From: Trogon surrucura
Taxonomy: Eukaryota; Chordata; Aves; Trogoniformes; Trogonidae
DNA: 64,000 nucleotides
NCBI GenBank assembly: GCA_020746105.1
Contig: CM036618.1
Location: forward strand, 122,871,280-122,935,279
Direction of reading: 5' to 3'
The notes under the pieces are model-generated. The model was not told where the DNA came from, ran no database searches, and was given only the letters and a program-made list of their open reading frames with translations. Below are positions 1-14,008 of the stretch, in pieces. The position numbers and the translations under genes are program-made. The stretch's first letter is position 1; the number at the start of each line of letters is the position of its first letter.

Positions 1-3000
1 GTGGACAGAAAAAACTTTCAGGCCTCAGGTCAGGATGTGCAGATACTTCAAAATATCTACGTACCAACCACCACTTACATACCACAAGCAGAAGTCGCTG
101 GTAACTGCTCTATTTTAGGAATGTTTTTAATCATCAGCAAGGGGAAAAATTCATATTAGTGAGACAGTTTTATCAAATTAATAAGTAAAGGAAAGGCAAT
201 ACTTTCAAATCACTGTATCTGAATACTAGCGAAGCATTTAATAGAATTTCTAAATTCAAATTTTTCCATATTGGAAAAACTACTCTGCAGAAAGCACAGA
301 CAGAAATAAGCTGAGGTTAGACTAAAAGACGAGGGTTTCTTTGAATTCGAAAGCTGAACCGCATGAAAGACGTGCAGAGGCTGCCACATTGATCAGCAGT
401 AGGTCTTGTTTCATACAGCCTTTAATAATCTGTAAAAGTAGATTCAACAACACAGGGTTTAAGGCACAGACAGTTTTCTGGGAGCTGTTAACACCACAAG
501 ATGGCAAAGCTGTAATGAACCAGGTGGATAGGATGGAAATCAAATGAGAACACACAAATAGTAATTCAAGCTAGGTAACTAAAAACCCAAAATACAGCGC
601 TGAATTGGGAAGAAGATTCCTAGAAATCCATCATCCTGAAAAGCAGATGAGATGCAGAGTACAGCAATACATCTGTATGTAGTCGCATCAAAAAAAGGTA
701 GCTGGAAAAAAATGTAATTGATTGGCTGGACATTTTACTATCAAATCACTGATGAAAGAGGTAAGCATGCATGGCATCAAATATATCCACATATTCATCC
801 ATAACTAAACCTAACTGCACAGGCAGTTCTACAGGTTTAATGGCACAAGTTATGTTTAACTACTGACAACATCAAGGATCTTAATGGAAACACTCTATAC
901 TCAGTCTCAAGATTCTAGTTTTTGGCTACTTAGCATCAGAAATGTGTCTGTATACAGAAGATTATTTAGAAGAGCGTTATGAATAATACTATATGTCACA
1001 ATACATGGCAAAACAAGAAAGCTAAAGTGGCAAAAATATAACGGTCAACAAGTGTTTCAAGTGTAAATGACAAAGATGAGGAAGAACAGTTACAGTGGCC
1101 AAAGGTAGGTCCCGGTAATGAGATCAGAGTAAGCAACAAAAAACTTGGGGTGAGTGTCTGAAAAAACTTGGCAGTGCTACTACTACTTGTGCTAGGAAAC
1201 AGTCTTTCAGTGGATTTACTGTTAACTCATTGCTTAAATCCTTTAAAAGCAAACCCTCTTGGGGTCAAATCTCACTTTGGATTTCTAAACTTAAAGGGAA
1301 ACATAATGGATCCAATTCCGCCCTCAGTTATACTTGCTCAGTTACTTTCTGTAATTAGACAGTTACCTGGCCACAAACCAAAACACGCTTTCTCTAGCAG
1401 CATGTTCTTGAAAAAGACACAGAAAACTTACTCAATAAGAAAGGAATAGAGCAGGAATAATTGCTCTATCCTTGAACAGGTATATTCTGGTATATTCTAA
1501 CAGGACACAGGGAAATCTGAACAGAGAATGGTAACTTCTATAAAATAAACAGAATAAATGCTTGCTGAACGACAAGCAGTCAGACAGAGAGGGAAAACAC
1601 AGGAAGGGAAACATGTTGTGCTTAACAAGTGTACATAAAAGAGCTTGCTCAGTATCAGTTAATCCATGCGGAAATATCACATGCACAAGGACACTCAGAT
1701 CCAGAGTATTTTGCAGAGTAGGGATCATCAATTAAGTAAAGCAGAATTCAGTATGATTGAATCAGAAATGCTTGTCATTCTAATAAAGCTATCATAACCA
1801 TTTTATCATCAATACAAGTGCACAGAGAAAACTAACATTAGATTTTTTTTTTCAAGAAAGTGTTTGCAAACGGAAAACCACATCCCTGAATGGTTCTAAA
1901 AAGGGCACTGCAGCTCAAAACAGTTCACTTCAGAGAGGAAATATTTCCTCTAACCTTCTAGGCAAAAGCCATGCCAAGTTGCAAACCTCATGTTTCTATG
2001 ATAAAGAGCATTTTCAATCAGAATGAAAACTTTGGGAGCAGTCCAAGGACTCTGCTGTCTCAAAAGGGAAAGGAAGACGGAGTGTCACCTGAGAAGAAAC
2101 AAAAGTTTCCAAATCTCACTTGTGTCTGCGGGCATAAGCCATCCGTTTTAACAAGATCCTAAAAGTCACTGTGCAATGTTGAGCACGCTATTTATTTATT
2201 TACTTTGTTAGAAGTCATTTTTTTTTCAGCTCTTTTCAAACATCTAGGAAAGAAGGACACTAACCCACAGCCCATGTGTTATTTTTACTCTCGTAGTGCT
2301 AGAACAGAGTAAAACACACATACACACCGGGAAGATTTTAAACACTCAACATTTTCTCTTCCTCAAAATTCAAATGCTGGAAGCACTCATTTTAACTGCT
2401 ATTGATCATCTAAACCTCCACAGCAGCTTTACAAACCCCTACTGTAACAAAGCATGGCCACAGTTCAGAGATCCCGGTAAGCAGAGGTGTTGCACTAGGG
2501 AGCACGATTCTTGGAACATGTTCTACTGTAAAACAGCTTGTAAAACATTAGCAGACGTACATACACAAATCTGAATATTTAGTAATTTTTAATGAGTAGG
2601 AGGAAATCCCACTGCAGTGTAGACAGGCAAGCAATTTCCTAAGTTTCAAGACTGAAGCAGAGTGACCAGCATCATCTCCAAGCTGGACTGTGAAGAAACG
2701 CTACATCTAAAGTTAGCTAGAGAACCACATGGGACTGCAGCTTATTCCTTGGCAGGTGTTTACCTTTCTGCTTTTTTTTCCTTTTTTGTTCCCTGTCCAA
2801 ATTCAATTCTGCTTAGAAGTGCTGGCCTGGTCTGTGCATTAGCAAGCCACAGTTATTGCCTTCCAGGTTCTCATCCAAGAGATCCAGGAGAAAAAGGTGC
2901 TAAGGGCCCTAGCACCCGGGCAGGTCTCATTCATTACATCATGACAAATTAAGCAAAGGTCAACACAGTGAGCTCTACCCAAGTCTCCCAGCAGACATCT

Positions 3001-6000
3001 TGAGCTTGGTATTTCAGAACACTTTGAGCCCAAACTTGCAAACATCTACAAAAATTACGGCAGATAGAAAGGTCTACGGCACTGCAGAGTTTTTACAGAT
3101 GCCAGCCCATTCTCCTGCTGCTCGTGAATTTTCAGCACAGATGTAGTAAGAAATTGATTCTGACAGGATATCCCTTACAGGATATGAAATAACAGACAGT
3201 TTAGAACCAATTAAATCTAAAAAAACACTACGAAGTCACCTTCCTACTAATTCTTAGCTAGCAGTGGAATGAGCGCTTTAAGAGATGGTGCATTTCTATG
3301 ACAGGCACCCAACTAGGTGAGTGGGAAGATTTTCTATCAGACAGATACAAATACCATTAATCCCAGCAATAACTACAGTTATTTCTGACAAACTTAAAGA
3401 AGACCATTACTGGAATATGTCACTGTCTTCTCAAGCCTCTGAAAAACACACTCTGTAGAATGTCTCAGAGTGATCCTGGGAGAGGTATCATGCTAAACGT
3501 TGGCTTACTTCCAATTCCTAAGTTGCATTAAAAACATCTAAAAATACGTACTTTTTTTCCCTCTTCACTGATACATTTCTACATAAGCTATTAATGCACT
3601 TGCCAAAAAACCTGTTCTGCCATATAGGGAAGAGATAGAGTCTGACCACGCTCCAGGTAGAGGGGGAAAAAAAAAAACATCTTGGAAAAGCCTTCATTAT
3701 GGCTAATATTTTCACTTCCAGAAAATCTTGCAGTTGAAGAAGAGAATAACATGAAAGAGAAGTGAAAAAGAATAAACTAAAGAGAAGGGAATTCAGTCCC
3801 TTTACGGGGACTTCTTTGTCTGTTAAACTTCTGCGGCTGCAGGCATCACGTTCGACAATCCCTCTCATAAACAAATCCACCTTAATAACAATTGGTTTTT
3901 TTGCCCTCTTTACTACCTCTGGTAGGCTGTGCCAGAACCACATTGTTAGGAAACTTCTCTTAATTTCCAGCCTAAATTTATTCAAGGCCACCTGACACCT
4001 CTGTGTTCTTCTTCCAACATTGTCCTTCAGTTTACTGCTTCTTTCTGCCTCCCCAGTGTTTAACCCTGACGTATTTATAGGCAACAGCCATCTTCCAGCT
4101 AAAGGACATCGTTAGTGTAGACGAAGACATTTGAGATTATATGGGAAACTTCCTCATATGGTCATTGTATTATCATGGTGCATGTACTCCAATATGCTAA
4201 CAGCCCTGTTCTGACAGATACCATACGTACCAAAAGACTCACAGATCATTGCTAGCTCCACGAGGGCGAGACTGACTGTCTATTTACTCAAGTTGACCAA
4301 AGGATGAGGCAAAAACCAGAACGGCACATAAAAGGGGTCAGTAAAACACCAATGAGCTCATTCATGGCACAGCCAGGAAAACCAGGGCTGATCTGTCACC
4401 AGATCTAGATGTCGCTCGCTGGATCACAGCAGTCTTGGCTCCCTCTGTCCTCAGGGCCCTTTGTGGCTGCAAAGCACTACATTTGTAGCAGCCCTAACGA
4501 TGAGGTAAATCCACAATGTTTATTCAAATTTTATCTCTGTCTGTTTCCTTCAACACTCGAGTCCATGCTTCTTTACATTTTCAGAAGTAAGCTTTATCTG
4601 CTACTCATCTTCAGATAATAAACCTGCTGCGAAAACTGAATACCTCCCTGTGTTCCATAAAAGAGGCAGTAGAATAGCAACAAGCGTGAAGAAGCTGTTT
4701 TACTTTTAAAATAAGTTTTCTATTTATGGGCTGTGATAGTCTGAGGCTAAGTCAAACACAATACAGGCAGGCAGCAGCAAAAAAACCCCGTGTCTCCATA
4801 ACCCTTGAAATGCAGTACTGGCTCTCTTCTCATACCTTTGCACAAAAGCTCTAGCTGAAGGGAATGATGCAGACCCTACACATGCTCCAAAACTTCTCCT
4901 CATGTTTACTTTGCAGTCACCCCAGGTTTTTTTTCCAACACACCAAGACGCTCCTGCCTGATGGGTTTGTGCCTGGGTTCCATGAGGTGGTCTATCAGGT
5001 TACCAGCATGTGGGACACGAGTCACCATTAGAATCAGCTTCCGTATAAGTTAGCACAGGTCTGGTCTGATTGCTGATCTCACACTATCACCGTTAGTTTA
5101 TGCTCTGCAGCTCTGAAGGTATAAATTCCACAGTAAATCTGTCCATTTTATATTTGGCACAGTTTCACTGGCATCAGTGGTGCTATTCCCGGTACCAGAT
5201 ACCAGTCATGCTTTCTTCAAAGTATCTGTATTATACACAGAAGATCAGGAAACTTACCCTCCCTGGAAACCTAAACAGATTTTTGATATTTTCATTAACT
5301 CTAGTGCCAACAACAAAAATTAATTCTATGTATAAGCGCGTGGGTTTCAGATCCAAGTCAGTTCCTATGCTTTTAAAATGCAACCAAAGGATAAAAGGTA
5401 GAAATTTTTGCTTTTATACTAAAATCCAGATACCACTGTTTCTTTGCTCACTGTTGCAAAATTCATTACTGCTGGTCCACATCACTGTTTCATTTTGTTA
5501 TCAAGTTGTTACAGTTAAGTTAGAAAGATGAAGCACCGTGCCTGTAAAGCAAATGCAAAAACCCCTCATAATTGAAGATTTTCCATTCTAAAAGATTTTT
5601 ACAGCATTTAGTCTTTCGCTTGAGATGCAATCTTGCAAATAACTGCAAGAAACGAAATTAATTTTTCGGCTTAACTAGTCACTAAAAACCAAACAACTAA
5701 AAGGAAAATACAGTGCACTACAGAAATAGATTTTGCAAATTCATTTTGACAAGTATAGTTTCTATTAACTTATTTATGGTGATACATTATTCATACTAAC
5801 ATTTGCTGCATATATATTTATATATATTTTGAAATATTTTTAAATGGCTTTCTGGAAAGCTACCTAACTTAGCACTTGTTGCTGACAGCACAGACAGGCT
5901 ACAACTTTTTGGTGGCTTACAAATTTTAAAAAGTAATGAATTGTGACTGGGATCTATTGTTTTGTTGTCATTTGAGAATGAGAAACAATACAGAGAACTC

Positions 6001-9000
6001 TTCTCTTGTACAACTGCAATGCTGCAAAGCACTGAAAATCCCAAAGTTAACGGGGTTTTTGTTAAGTATTCTTAATTTCCAATGTTACAGTCCAGAGCTC
6101 CAAAGGATTTCAACCGTTTTGTAACACTTCCTACAAATGTTTCAGTGTCAGAAACCCCCATCATTTGTCTGAATGGTTTATACATCAGAATTATGCTTTA
6201 AATATTGTGAAGTGTGTCTTAAAAGTGCAGTCATAGTCACATGGTCCTTGTTTTAGCCATTAAAACCTGTTGCCTAGGAAATGACCCCCCTCTGCCATCA
6301 AAAGGCTCCACTGTGTAATTATTCTTAAGCAGTTACTAAATGGTGAATGTAATGTGTGGGATAAAAATATTAAAAATGTATTGATGTTTAAAGGAGGAAA
6401 ACACATTAGTGCAGATGTGAATACTGCCTGGTGTTAAGGTTGCCATGAGAAAAACAAAGGAAGTAAATGCCATATAAATTTAAGTGTATCTTAACCTAAC
6501 GTTAATTGCTTAATTTATTTTATTACCCAAGGAGAACCCAGCACAACCACCACCAATAAACATGCACTAGCAAAGCAGAACTAATACTGGAATTCTCAAA
6601 TGCAGTCATGGAACCAGCTCCCCTAAAATCCTTCTAAATACACATGTAACTAAAACAGACATGGTATTTCCACATAGGTACAGTTGAGAAAAACTGGAGA
6701 AAAAACCACTGTGAAACACAAGAGGAAATCTCTCCTGTGCAGCAACAAAAGGTTTGGCTCTTCAAAATTAAATAGGCGACGATAGTTTTTAAATGAATGC
6801 ATAATTAAGAGAAAAAAAGTTAACACCTTTATGCCATTACTTGTCTCAAAAACGCCTGCATGTATATACAAACCGGTGTACAGATTCACTGGCCAGGAAA
6901 ATCTCCAAAGCACTTTCAGACTATTTTTAAAGCTTATAAATACAGCTAAACCCACCTCTCTCAGTAAAACACAATCTGAAAATAATGGCTAACAAGCAGC
7001 TAACCCTTGTCTTGTTCTCACCAACAACGGTGGTGGAAAGCGCATTTTGTTGCTATAGTGCAATTCCAGCTTTTTCATGTCTCCTCTCCCTAGCAAGTCT
7101 TGGTTTTGTACTCTTCATTGCTAGCCCTGGACATGGGTATAGCTCTTCTTGCACGCTTAGGGTCTTTAAGAGACACAGGATGCCCCTAGAGCCAACGCTG
7201 TTTCTCAGTGGTTTTCAAAACACTTACTACGTTCAGAATGAAAGGTTTCTACTGAGACAACAGGATTTGAGCTCTCCTGAACTTAGAAACTTTTAGAAAG
7301 CAATTGCATCATTAAGTCAGGAAGAATCAGCACATTTCTGCAGAATTTGCACCAAATTTATATGGTAAATTTCACATAATTCTAGAAACCTAATGCTCCT
7401 GGGAGCGTGGACATCGCAAGCAGAGACAGTGGAAACTCAGCATCCATCTCCCATCCCGAATGACTTTTATACAAGCCTTTTTAAAAATAAAAGCAAATAT
7501 GGAAGTTCCCAGTCAATCCCTTGGCAAATGATTTATTGATATACGTCCTGTTATCAACACGGTCACTTGAAAGCGAATACATTTAGCAGTTACATCAGCC
7601 ACCCAAAACAAAGGCTTCCCAGCTGAAAATCCTAGGCTACAAGATGCTACTTAACTGGGCCTAAGAGCCCCCCAGTACGCTTTTGCTGACAGCAAGATGC
7701 TCAGCAGTACCAGGAACCTCCTTCTGCTTCCACCTGATAAGGAAACACGCTATACACAGCGCATTAATCTCCTTCACTGCGTGACACAAAGCATTAATCA
7801 CAGCAACTTGCTTCAATCACAGTAAAATATTATTCCAGACGCTTAACCTATGTAGATGTCAAGCCCACGTATCTGCTGATGTTGCAAAAGCTCAGTTGCA
7901 CCCCAGCAATATAGTACCTAAAAATACGTCAGTGATGAGCAGGAACGCAGGCGGCCTTTTTACTCAAAACTCTGCAGCCCAAAGCCCTTATTCGGTAAGA
8001 ACACTAGCATTTGATTTTACCAGGTATCTGAAAAGCCACATTGTACAAGCTTAAAATATTATGGACAGCTCTTTCTTACCATGTTCAACACACTGTAGCT
8101 ACAGCACCAAAAAAAAAAGGGGCTATAATGGTGATCAGATAAGTGGAAAATTACGAGTTGTCAAAGGCATCTGAGTAGTGCTGTGGAAGTTAAGAGACAG
8201 TACAACCATTCTTTAGAAGCTCATTTAATTAGCTACGAGAGAAGATTTAAATGAGAACACTGTTGTACAGGGGATGTGCACAGGTAATGAATAGAGTTAG
8301 ATGGGAAATCAGAAGAAGATATAATCATTAGACGAGTGAAGGTCTAGAATGGTCCAAACAGGGTAGTGAGAGCAAAGAATCAGGCTGCTGTACAAAGAAA
8401 CATAGTTTCTATTTGAGGAATTTGGATTTAAGTTTCCAAGGAAAAAATCTCTGTTTAAAAGAACTTTTCAAAACAGACAATTTTATTTGCTAAGGAGGAT
8501 GTGCATCACAGTCTCAGAAATTTCCCAGGTACCCGTGTTCATGGGTCTGACCAGCATTACCCAGAAATTTCACTTCAACCACCTTGGGGATTGAGCTTCA
8601 ATAGAGAATTAATATAATGTTCAAGGAAATGAAGGATAAGAGGTTTTTATATAATTATACGCTCTTCCCACACAACCCATAAGCTTAAGTATATGCTTAA
8701 GGGTTTTATTATATCAAGGCCAGGATATTCTGCATGTTGCAAACATGGAATCTTACTCCCACACCATAAATACTTTTAATTCTTGTGAACTGCAAGTATT
8801 CAGTTCAATTTTGGATCTTAACATATGTGCTACTGTGCATAGGGAAAAAAAAAAGAAAAAAGACAATATAGATTTTGTCTACCTTTGTGAAAGATAATCA
8901 GAAATCTAGGTTTTGTGGCCTTACAGAATACCTGAAAAATAACTAACTTTGTTTCAGACTTCCATGAAAGTAATTTTCTCTGACAGTTTTTAAACAAGGA

Positions 9001-12000
9001 CTACACAGGCTTTAAAGTTCAAATTAAACAGAGCAGCTTGGCTTATTTCATAAGGATGCTGAACATGAATCCCGTTATCTCAGTGGGCTATCTGAACATT
9101 GGATAGATTGTTTAAATAACTAAACATAGAAATACTACAGAAACAAACATGACAGTGGACAGACCTTCACCATTTACACATATGTTTACCCCTAACCTCT
9201 CTGCAATCTGATTTTATAATAATAAAACAAGATAACGAATGGAACTGGTCAGAAAGGCAGCTTACGGAAAGAAAATAATATACCTGTGTGCAGGCATATG
9301 CACACAAACACATATGGTATGCAGCTGCGACTGTTCAAACTCAAGTACAATCTGATGAAAACAGATGTAACTGGCACAAAGGCTGGCAATTATATCACCT
9401 AATCCTTGCAAATAAGCCTTTAAAGTCTCTGCCACCACAAAGTACTTCAAATTACTCATTACTCAGAAGAAGCAGAAGCAGTTAATCACAACTTTTAAAA
9501 TTCTTTATGGTATTTTCTTCTGTTCTGGACCCCTATCTGTGATTTACTTCAGCGGAGCAACTTCCCATGGCCAAGAAAGAACAAATATATATACCATGTT
9601 GTCAGACCTTCTGGCTTGCTTCTTGAACCGAAACTGCAAAACTGCTCCCAAAGTCTAATAATTTAGCTGCATTGCTCCGGTACAACAGCGACAAAGTCAT
9701 CCTACAACTTCGTTTCCCATCCTACTGTTTATCACGTAATCCTCTTGCATCGCTACCTTTGCCTCACGTGCCTTGTTACACTACTCCTCTCTTCTCTAGG
9801 CTGCTCTTCTGGTTTTTGGTGTACCCTACATGAATCCTGGGGAGTTGTTCAGTTCGGACCTCTTCCAGCTCACTTTGAAATGCATGTGGCCAATAACCCT
9901 AAGCCCATCTCTCCTCAAGGAGCAGTTGGGCCTCATTTTCCTTGAGAATTATGCTGGATGAAGGCTTCTGCTACCTTTAGCTGCTGGTCTGGGTACCCTA
10001 AGGTTTCTATCTGCTTTTACTGACGGCACCAGGGCCATTCCAAACATCCTACTTCCATCCCTACCTCTCAACTCACTTTGGCCCCAGCAAACAAGGGCAC
10101 ATAAGCAATGCCACCACAAGAAATGTAGCAGAATATCTGAGCAGTGGAGGTGGGAAGTTAATGCCAATAAGTCCATGGGTGTATATGAGTGGATCATATC
10201 TAACTGGTTTGAACATCTACAGGTCTACAGAAAATAGCATCTCGGCTCAGTGGTCCAAGGAAGTACAGTTTCAGGGGCAGGCAAAGTCTCACCGAAGCAC
10301 GTCCCTTCAGTCTGCCATCTCTGCAACTCAAACTATGAACAGTCCTTGCTGCCAGCAGAAAGCCTGGGTGACAATCCTTTTTCCAAAACACCCTATCAAA
10401 AGGTTAAATCATTATTTTTAATATGCACTGTTACATTTTGGCAACACTTTACAGACATGCAGCATTTGTTTGCAATTATTCTATGAGTGTAGGACTGAGA
10501 GCACACCTACACTTCATTTAATACACAATGAAATGCATTCCCAACTCGGAGCAGATGTACAGAAAATATTGTGTCCTCGTGTCATTTCTCATTAGCCAAT
10601 TTCTGTAATTTTAAGGCAGTAAGCTCAGGATTTGCACTGGAGCATGGTTAGCAGCATATGCCAATTGCTGCAGCCAAACAGGGTGCTACATGAGGTGGTG
10701 TCTGCAGCACAGAGGTGGCCCCAAGGCTGTGCCAGCTCTGTCCGAGTTTGCAAGACCTCAGTGGCACAAGTTTGAAGAGAAAAAAAATAAACAAACGAAA
10801 AACACCCTTGGCAAAAGGAATTTACTCTCTATCACCTGCCTTTCCCTTGTTAAAGTCAGCATCTTCTGTGAGAACTGATCCTGTAAAAGCGATCTAAATC
10901 ATATCCAGGAGGAGAGGTAGCTAAGGAAGAGAAAGAATCTGCAGCAAATGTGTGCAACAACGTGAATCAGTGTAAGCTGCAGGTGTCCCACAAACTCTAC
11001 CTCGAGGGTGCTAGCAAAGGCCATCACAACACCCTTCTTTCTGAGGTTTGTTTCAGCTTATTCCTCGTTTCTAGTCAGAAAGTGATTTCATTTTGACTTT
11101 GGTGTCCTGCTAGCACACCAGCACACCTCCGTCTAATAAATCCTTGATCTGGTTTATATGAAGTGCCAATATTTGGGTAATAGGAATGATCTTTTCGGTA
11201 CCAGACTTTTCCTGTGGCTGATGTGAAATAAGGTAAGCACAGAGCAACGTTCTAACATTTGCACGGATGAGAGATCAGGTCACAACGTGTTTTCATCTAC
11301 TCATGCTAGTATCCTCAGTGATGTCAAAAGGCGGTTTGCATAAGCATGACAAAGCAGCAAGATTTAACCCTCCAAAAAAATCTCTGTAAACACTAAATTT
11401 GATCGGACTAGAAAAATATGAAGCCTTAAGAGAAAAAATTACATGTGTTTTGACTTGTTGATCGTGGCATGAAGAGCCACATGTTTCCTTCAGGAAGACA
11501 TCTGGGTCAGAATGCTTCCAGGGACGGGGAGCAGGAGTGCCTCCAGTTAACCTCTGGACTTTTGGGCAATACGTCTTTCTGTTTCCTCTGAATCTGAAAT
11601 CTCTGCACCAGAAGAGTTTTTTCATACTAGATCCGTTTCGCAGGATATTCCCATGTCCCTAAAATTTCTAAGGTATAAACACATTAAAAGCTGGGGTAAT
11701 CATTAGAATATGCGGATTGGAATAAACCAGGATGCAGGCACAAATTCAATGCTATTTTAAGACTTGTGGCGGTAGCAAAAATCTGCAGAGATTTGAGCAG
11801 GAGTTCTCTCGCTGGTTTTGGCAACACGCCCAGTTAAACCCCGACAAGACTGAAGATTTTCAAAAGGGAGTTTTCTGCAATTACGGCACAAAACACATCA
11901 TTCTTTGTGTACCACTTTATCAGAAAGCAGAGAGCTAGACTTATTACTACTATTAAATGACAGAATTATCATCTTCTTAGTTTCTTCATTGCTGATCCTT

Positions 12001-12335
12001 TCTTTAAATTTTACATTTCAGATGCCAATACATAGTCACTGTGATAGTAAGGATTGTGCTGAAGCTCACAGACCAGAGCAACTGTTCTAACCAATCAATT
12101 ACACATACTGAAAAGTAAATACTGAAATCAGCCTCGTTCTTCCTGGATTGATCCCAAATAAATGCATTTAACAATGTACCACTCTCTCTCTCACAGGCTT
12201 GTACGATCCGAAAGCAGACAACTGGAAATGCAACTTAATTCTGAACCAAATTTTGCTCTAGCATGCGCTGTAGGATAATTGAGTCGTCGTTTCAAATCAT
12301 GAACCAAGTTCAGTGAGAATATAAAAACCACTGAC
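1..12335 (-). other. PLCB1: PLCB1 intron, partial (after the last visible exon)
   Basis: No exon, promoter or functional RNA was recognised. I looked on the minus strand for the next PLCB1 segment (the conserved SSHNTYLTAG of the X domain) and did not find it. The sequence is AT-rich with scattered low-complexity tracts, such as the TATATA-rich stretch near 5808-5830 and a TATT repeat near 2190. The only interspersed element I can support is the ancient LINE relic at about 3835-4060. Open frames up to 143 codons, such as 5100-5531, have no recognisable domain and a composition expected of intron. Confidence 0.85.
3835..4060 (-). repeat. Ancient CR1/L3-like LINE relic (3' ORF2 region)
   Basis: A 188-codon frame on the minus strand (4084-3518) contains LNKFRLEIKRSFLTMWFWHS and then LPEVV, followed by a segment reading KVDLFMRGIV. 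This resembles the C-terminal end of CR1-clade LINE ORF2, whose pattern is a run like [11 protein letters not shown], then WN-LPREVV, then an F-----LD-F segment. The same pattern is readable in the clearly identified CR1 at 53221-53850. The copy is diverged and lacks a recognisable CR1 tail, so it is probably an old amniote insertion. The open frame beyond this patch looks like chance. Subfamily and exact ends are uncertain. Confidence 0.5.
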
Positions 12336-12502
12336 CTTTCTTTGCCAGATTACTGTTGGGTTCATACTTTTCAATCAGCTGTTGAACTTGTTCTTGTTTT
12401 AATGGTGGATAAAGGATTTCATTTAATCGTGGATCACGCTGCTTAAGATTTATAAATTCCATCATCTGATCAACAGTTAGGTATGGTTTGCTCTTGGCAC
12501 CA
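12336..12502 (-). CDS. PLCB1: PLCB1 internal exon, last EF hands before X domain
   Basis: This 167-bp exon completes a phenylalanine codon, encodes [20 protein letters not shown] through NSNLAKK, and ends on the first base of glycine, equivalent to residues 232-288. It is the longest exon here. The acceptor reads TTTTCTTCTAG before TGGTGCC and the donor is AAAG followed by GTCAGTG. The [13 protein letters not shown] motif is a hallmark of the beta family, and the following [15 protein letters not shown] assigns it to PLCB1. The next expected exon, which opens the catalytic X domain, was not found in the remaining 12.3 kb, so that intron extends past the window start. Confidence 0.97.
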
Positions 12503-13907
12503 CTAGAAGAAAATAAAGTGACAGTAAAGCTGTTAAAATACATTCCCTTGAAATCTTGTTCAATGTTCTGTAACTTCCCAGGGAAACTGAAAACAAGGTT
12601 CAAACTATCGTACAACAAAAACACTGTCCCACGCTGTCTCTGGCCTAATTTACTTTGCCAGCATGTAACAAAAAACATTTTTCATCAAACGTCTAGGAGT
12701 AAAATTTTTAAAAAGTGTTCAGCATTATTGGCATCAATAGGAAGAGTTAGAGCAACGCTAAAAGCTTTTCATTCCTCTGAATTCCTGGAACTAAGCAATT
12801 TGAAACCGTAAGAGAGAAAACAACATTGAATTCAATCCTGAGCTTCCCTGAACCCCTTGGTTGCCACTCCTGGCCCAACTATTTGGTTTTACTTCTGAAT
12901 AACAGCAGCCTTAATTTCATTATTCTAGTATTTACTTGTTGTTGTCCTTGTTTTGTTTGGTTGTGCTTTTTTTAAATTTATATAAATGTGCTAAAAATGC
13001 TAAGTACTCTGCAAAGCAAGCATAAAGATGCCTATTTAGCAAGTGAAAAGAGCAGAGTTTGGGTACAATTTGTACTCAGATGGAGATCCAGGAAGCCTCC
13101 GAGCCAGGTGACGTGCCTAAGGTTGCCTGCAGCCCTTGGGACTGGCTCTTTCTGTGAAAGAGCAATGGAAAGTCTACCCCTGGGTTCCACAGGAGGAAAC
13201 TAGGCCATGGCTGTGCTCCTCTGAAACCTCAGCTTTTGAGAAAATAAGCACAAAAGGAGTTGGTGAGCAAACCCATGTTGCACAGATACGTTCACTAATT
13301 GCTTTGGTGGTCTTGGGATATATTTGGGAAATTGCTTTGGCTTCATATTGCTTCATGTTCTGACTCAGTCGATGAGGTTCTGCTGAAACCAGGAAGCACA
13401 ATGACTTGTTACAAAGGGTAGGAGCAACGCAAATTATATATCTTGTAACTAAACATATGAAATCAGTTATAGCTGGTTGCTAATTTAATTCCACGGTGTG
13501 AATTCATGATGCACAAATCCTAAAAGTTACTGCATTTTTTTTACCTCCTAATTAAGCTTTCAGGGGTGATTATGCATATTCTCATGCCTATTGCACACTG
13601 TTATTGCTTATTACTCTTCTTTACTTTCATGGAAGCCTAAACTATCCTAATCCATACAGAAAAACAAGCCCCAGCAGGTCTGCTCCTACAGGAACAAATC
13701 ACTTTAAAACTTCAGCAATTACAAATGGATGCAAAAGCTTGGAAGAGAAGGAGCCTTTGATCCAAGGTTAAATAACATCTCCTCGACACTGAAATCGGTT
13801 CTTGGCAATCGCTGCACGCTACTGTAGTCTAAATAACCTACTTTGCCCCCCCTACCTCACGAGAATCAGTGAAGGAGGGAAATAAACAAATAAGTGTCTT
13901 CTCTTAC
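12503..13907 (-). other. PLCB1: PLCB1 intron (1.4 kb)
   Basis: The intron runs from donor GTAAGAG to acceptor TTTTCTTCTAG on the minus strand, phase 2. I saw no repeat element, RNA gene or additional exon inside it. Confidence 0.93.
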
Positions 13908-14008
13908 AACTCAGAAAAGATGTGGTCGATCTCAGGCCGAGGGCAGAGGTTGTTTAAGAACACCCTGTACACGTCCGGTGTGAAGTCGTCTTGAGGGATT
14001 GAATCATT
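13908..14008 (-). CDS. PLCB1: PLCB1 internal exon, EF-hand region
   Basis: This 101-bp exon encodes [20 protein letters not shown] and continues [13 protein letters not shown] plus two bases of phenylalanine, equivalent to residues 199-232. The acceptor reads CTGTTTCACAG before AATGAT and the donor is GAGTT followed by GTAAGAG. The entering phase is 0 and the leaving phase is 2. The CPRPEID segment is characteristic of PLC-beta EF-hand regions. Substitutions relative to mammals are conservative (E to D twice, N to H once). The exon is 1.4 kb upstream of the next coding exon. Confidence 0.96.

Noticed and set aside
5100..5531. A 143-codon plus-strand ORF
   Set aside because: Composition is rich in L, S, I, K and Y as in translated AT-rich intron. 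There is no domain, splice context or repeat similarity.
9949..10421. Overlapping ORFs on both strands suggesting an old coding relic
   Set aside because: I translated several frames and saw frequent stops and no motif of any family I know.
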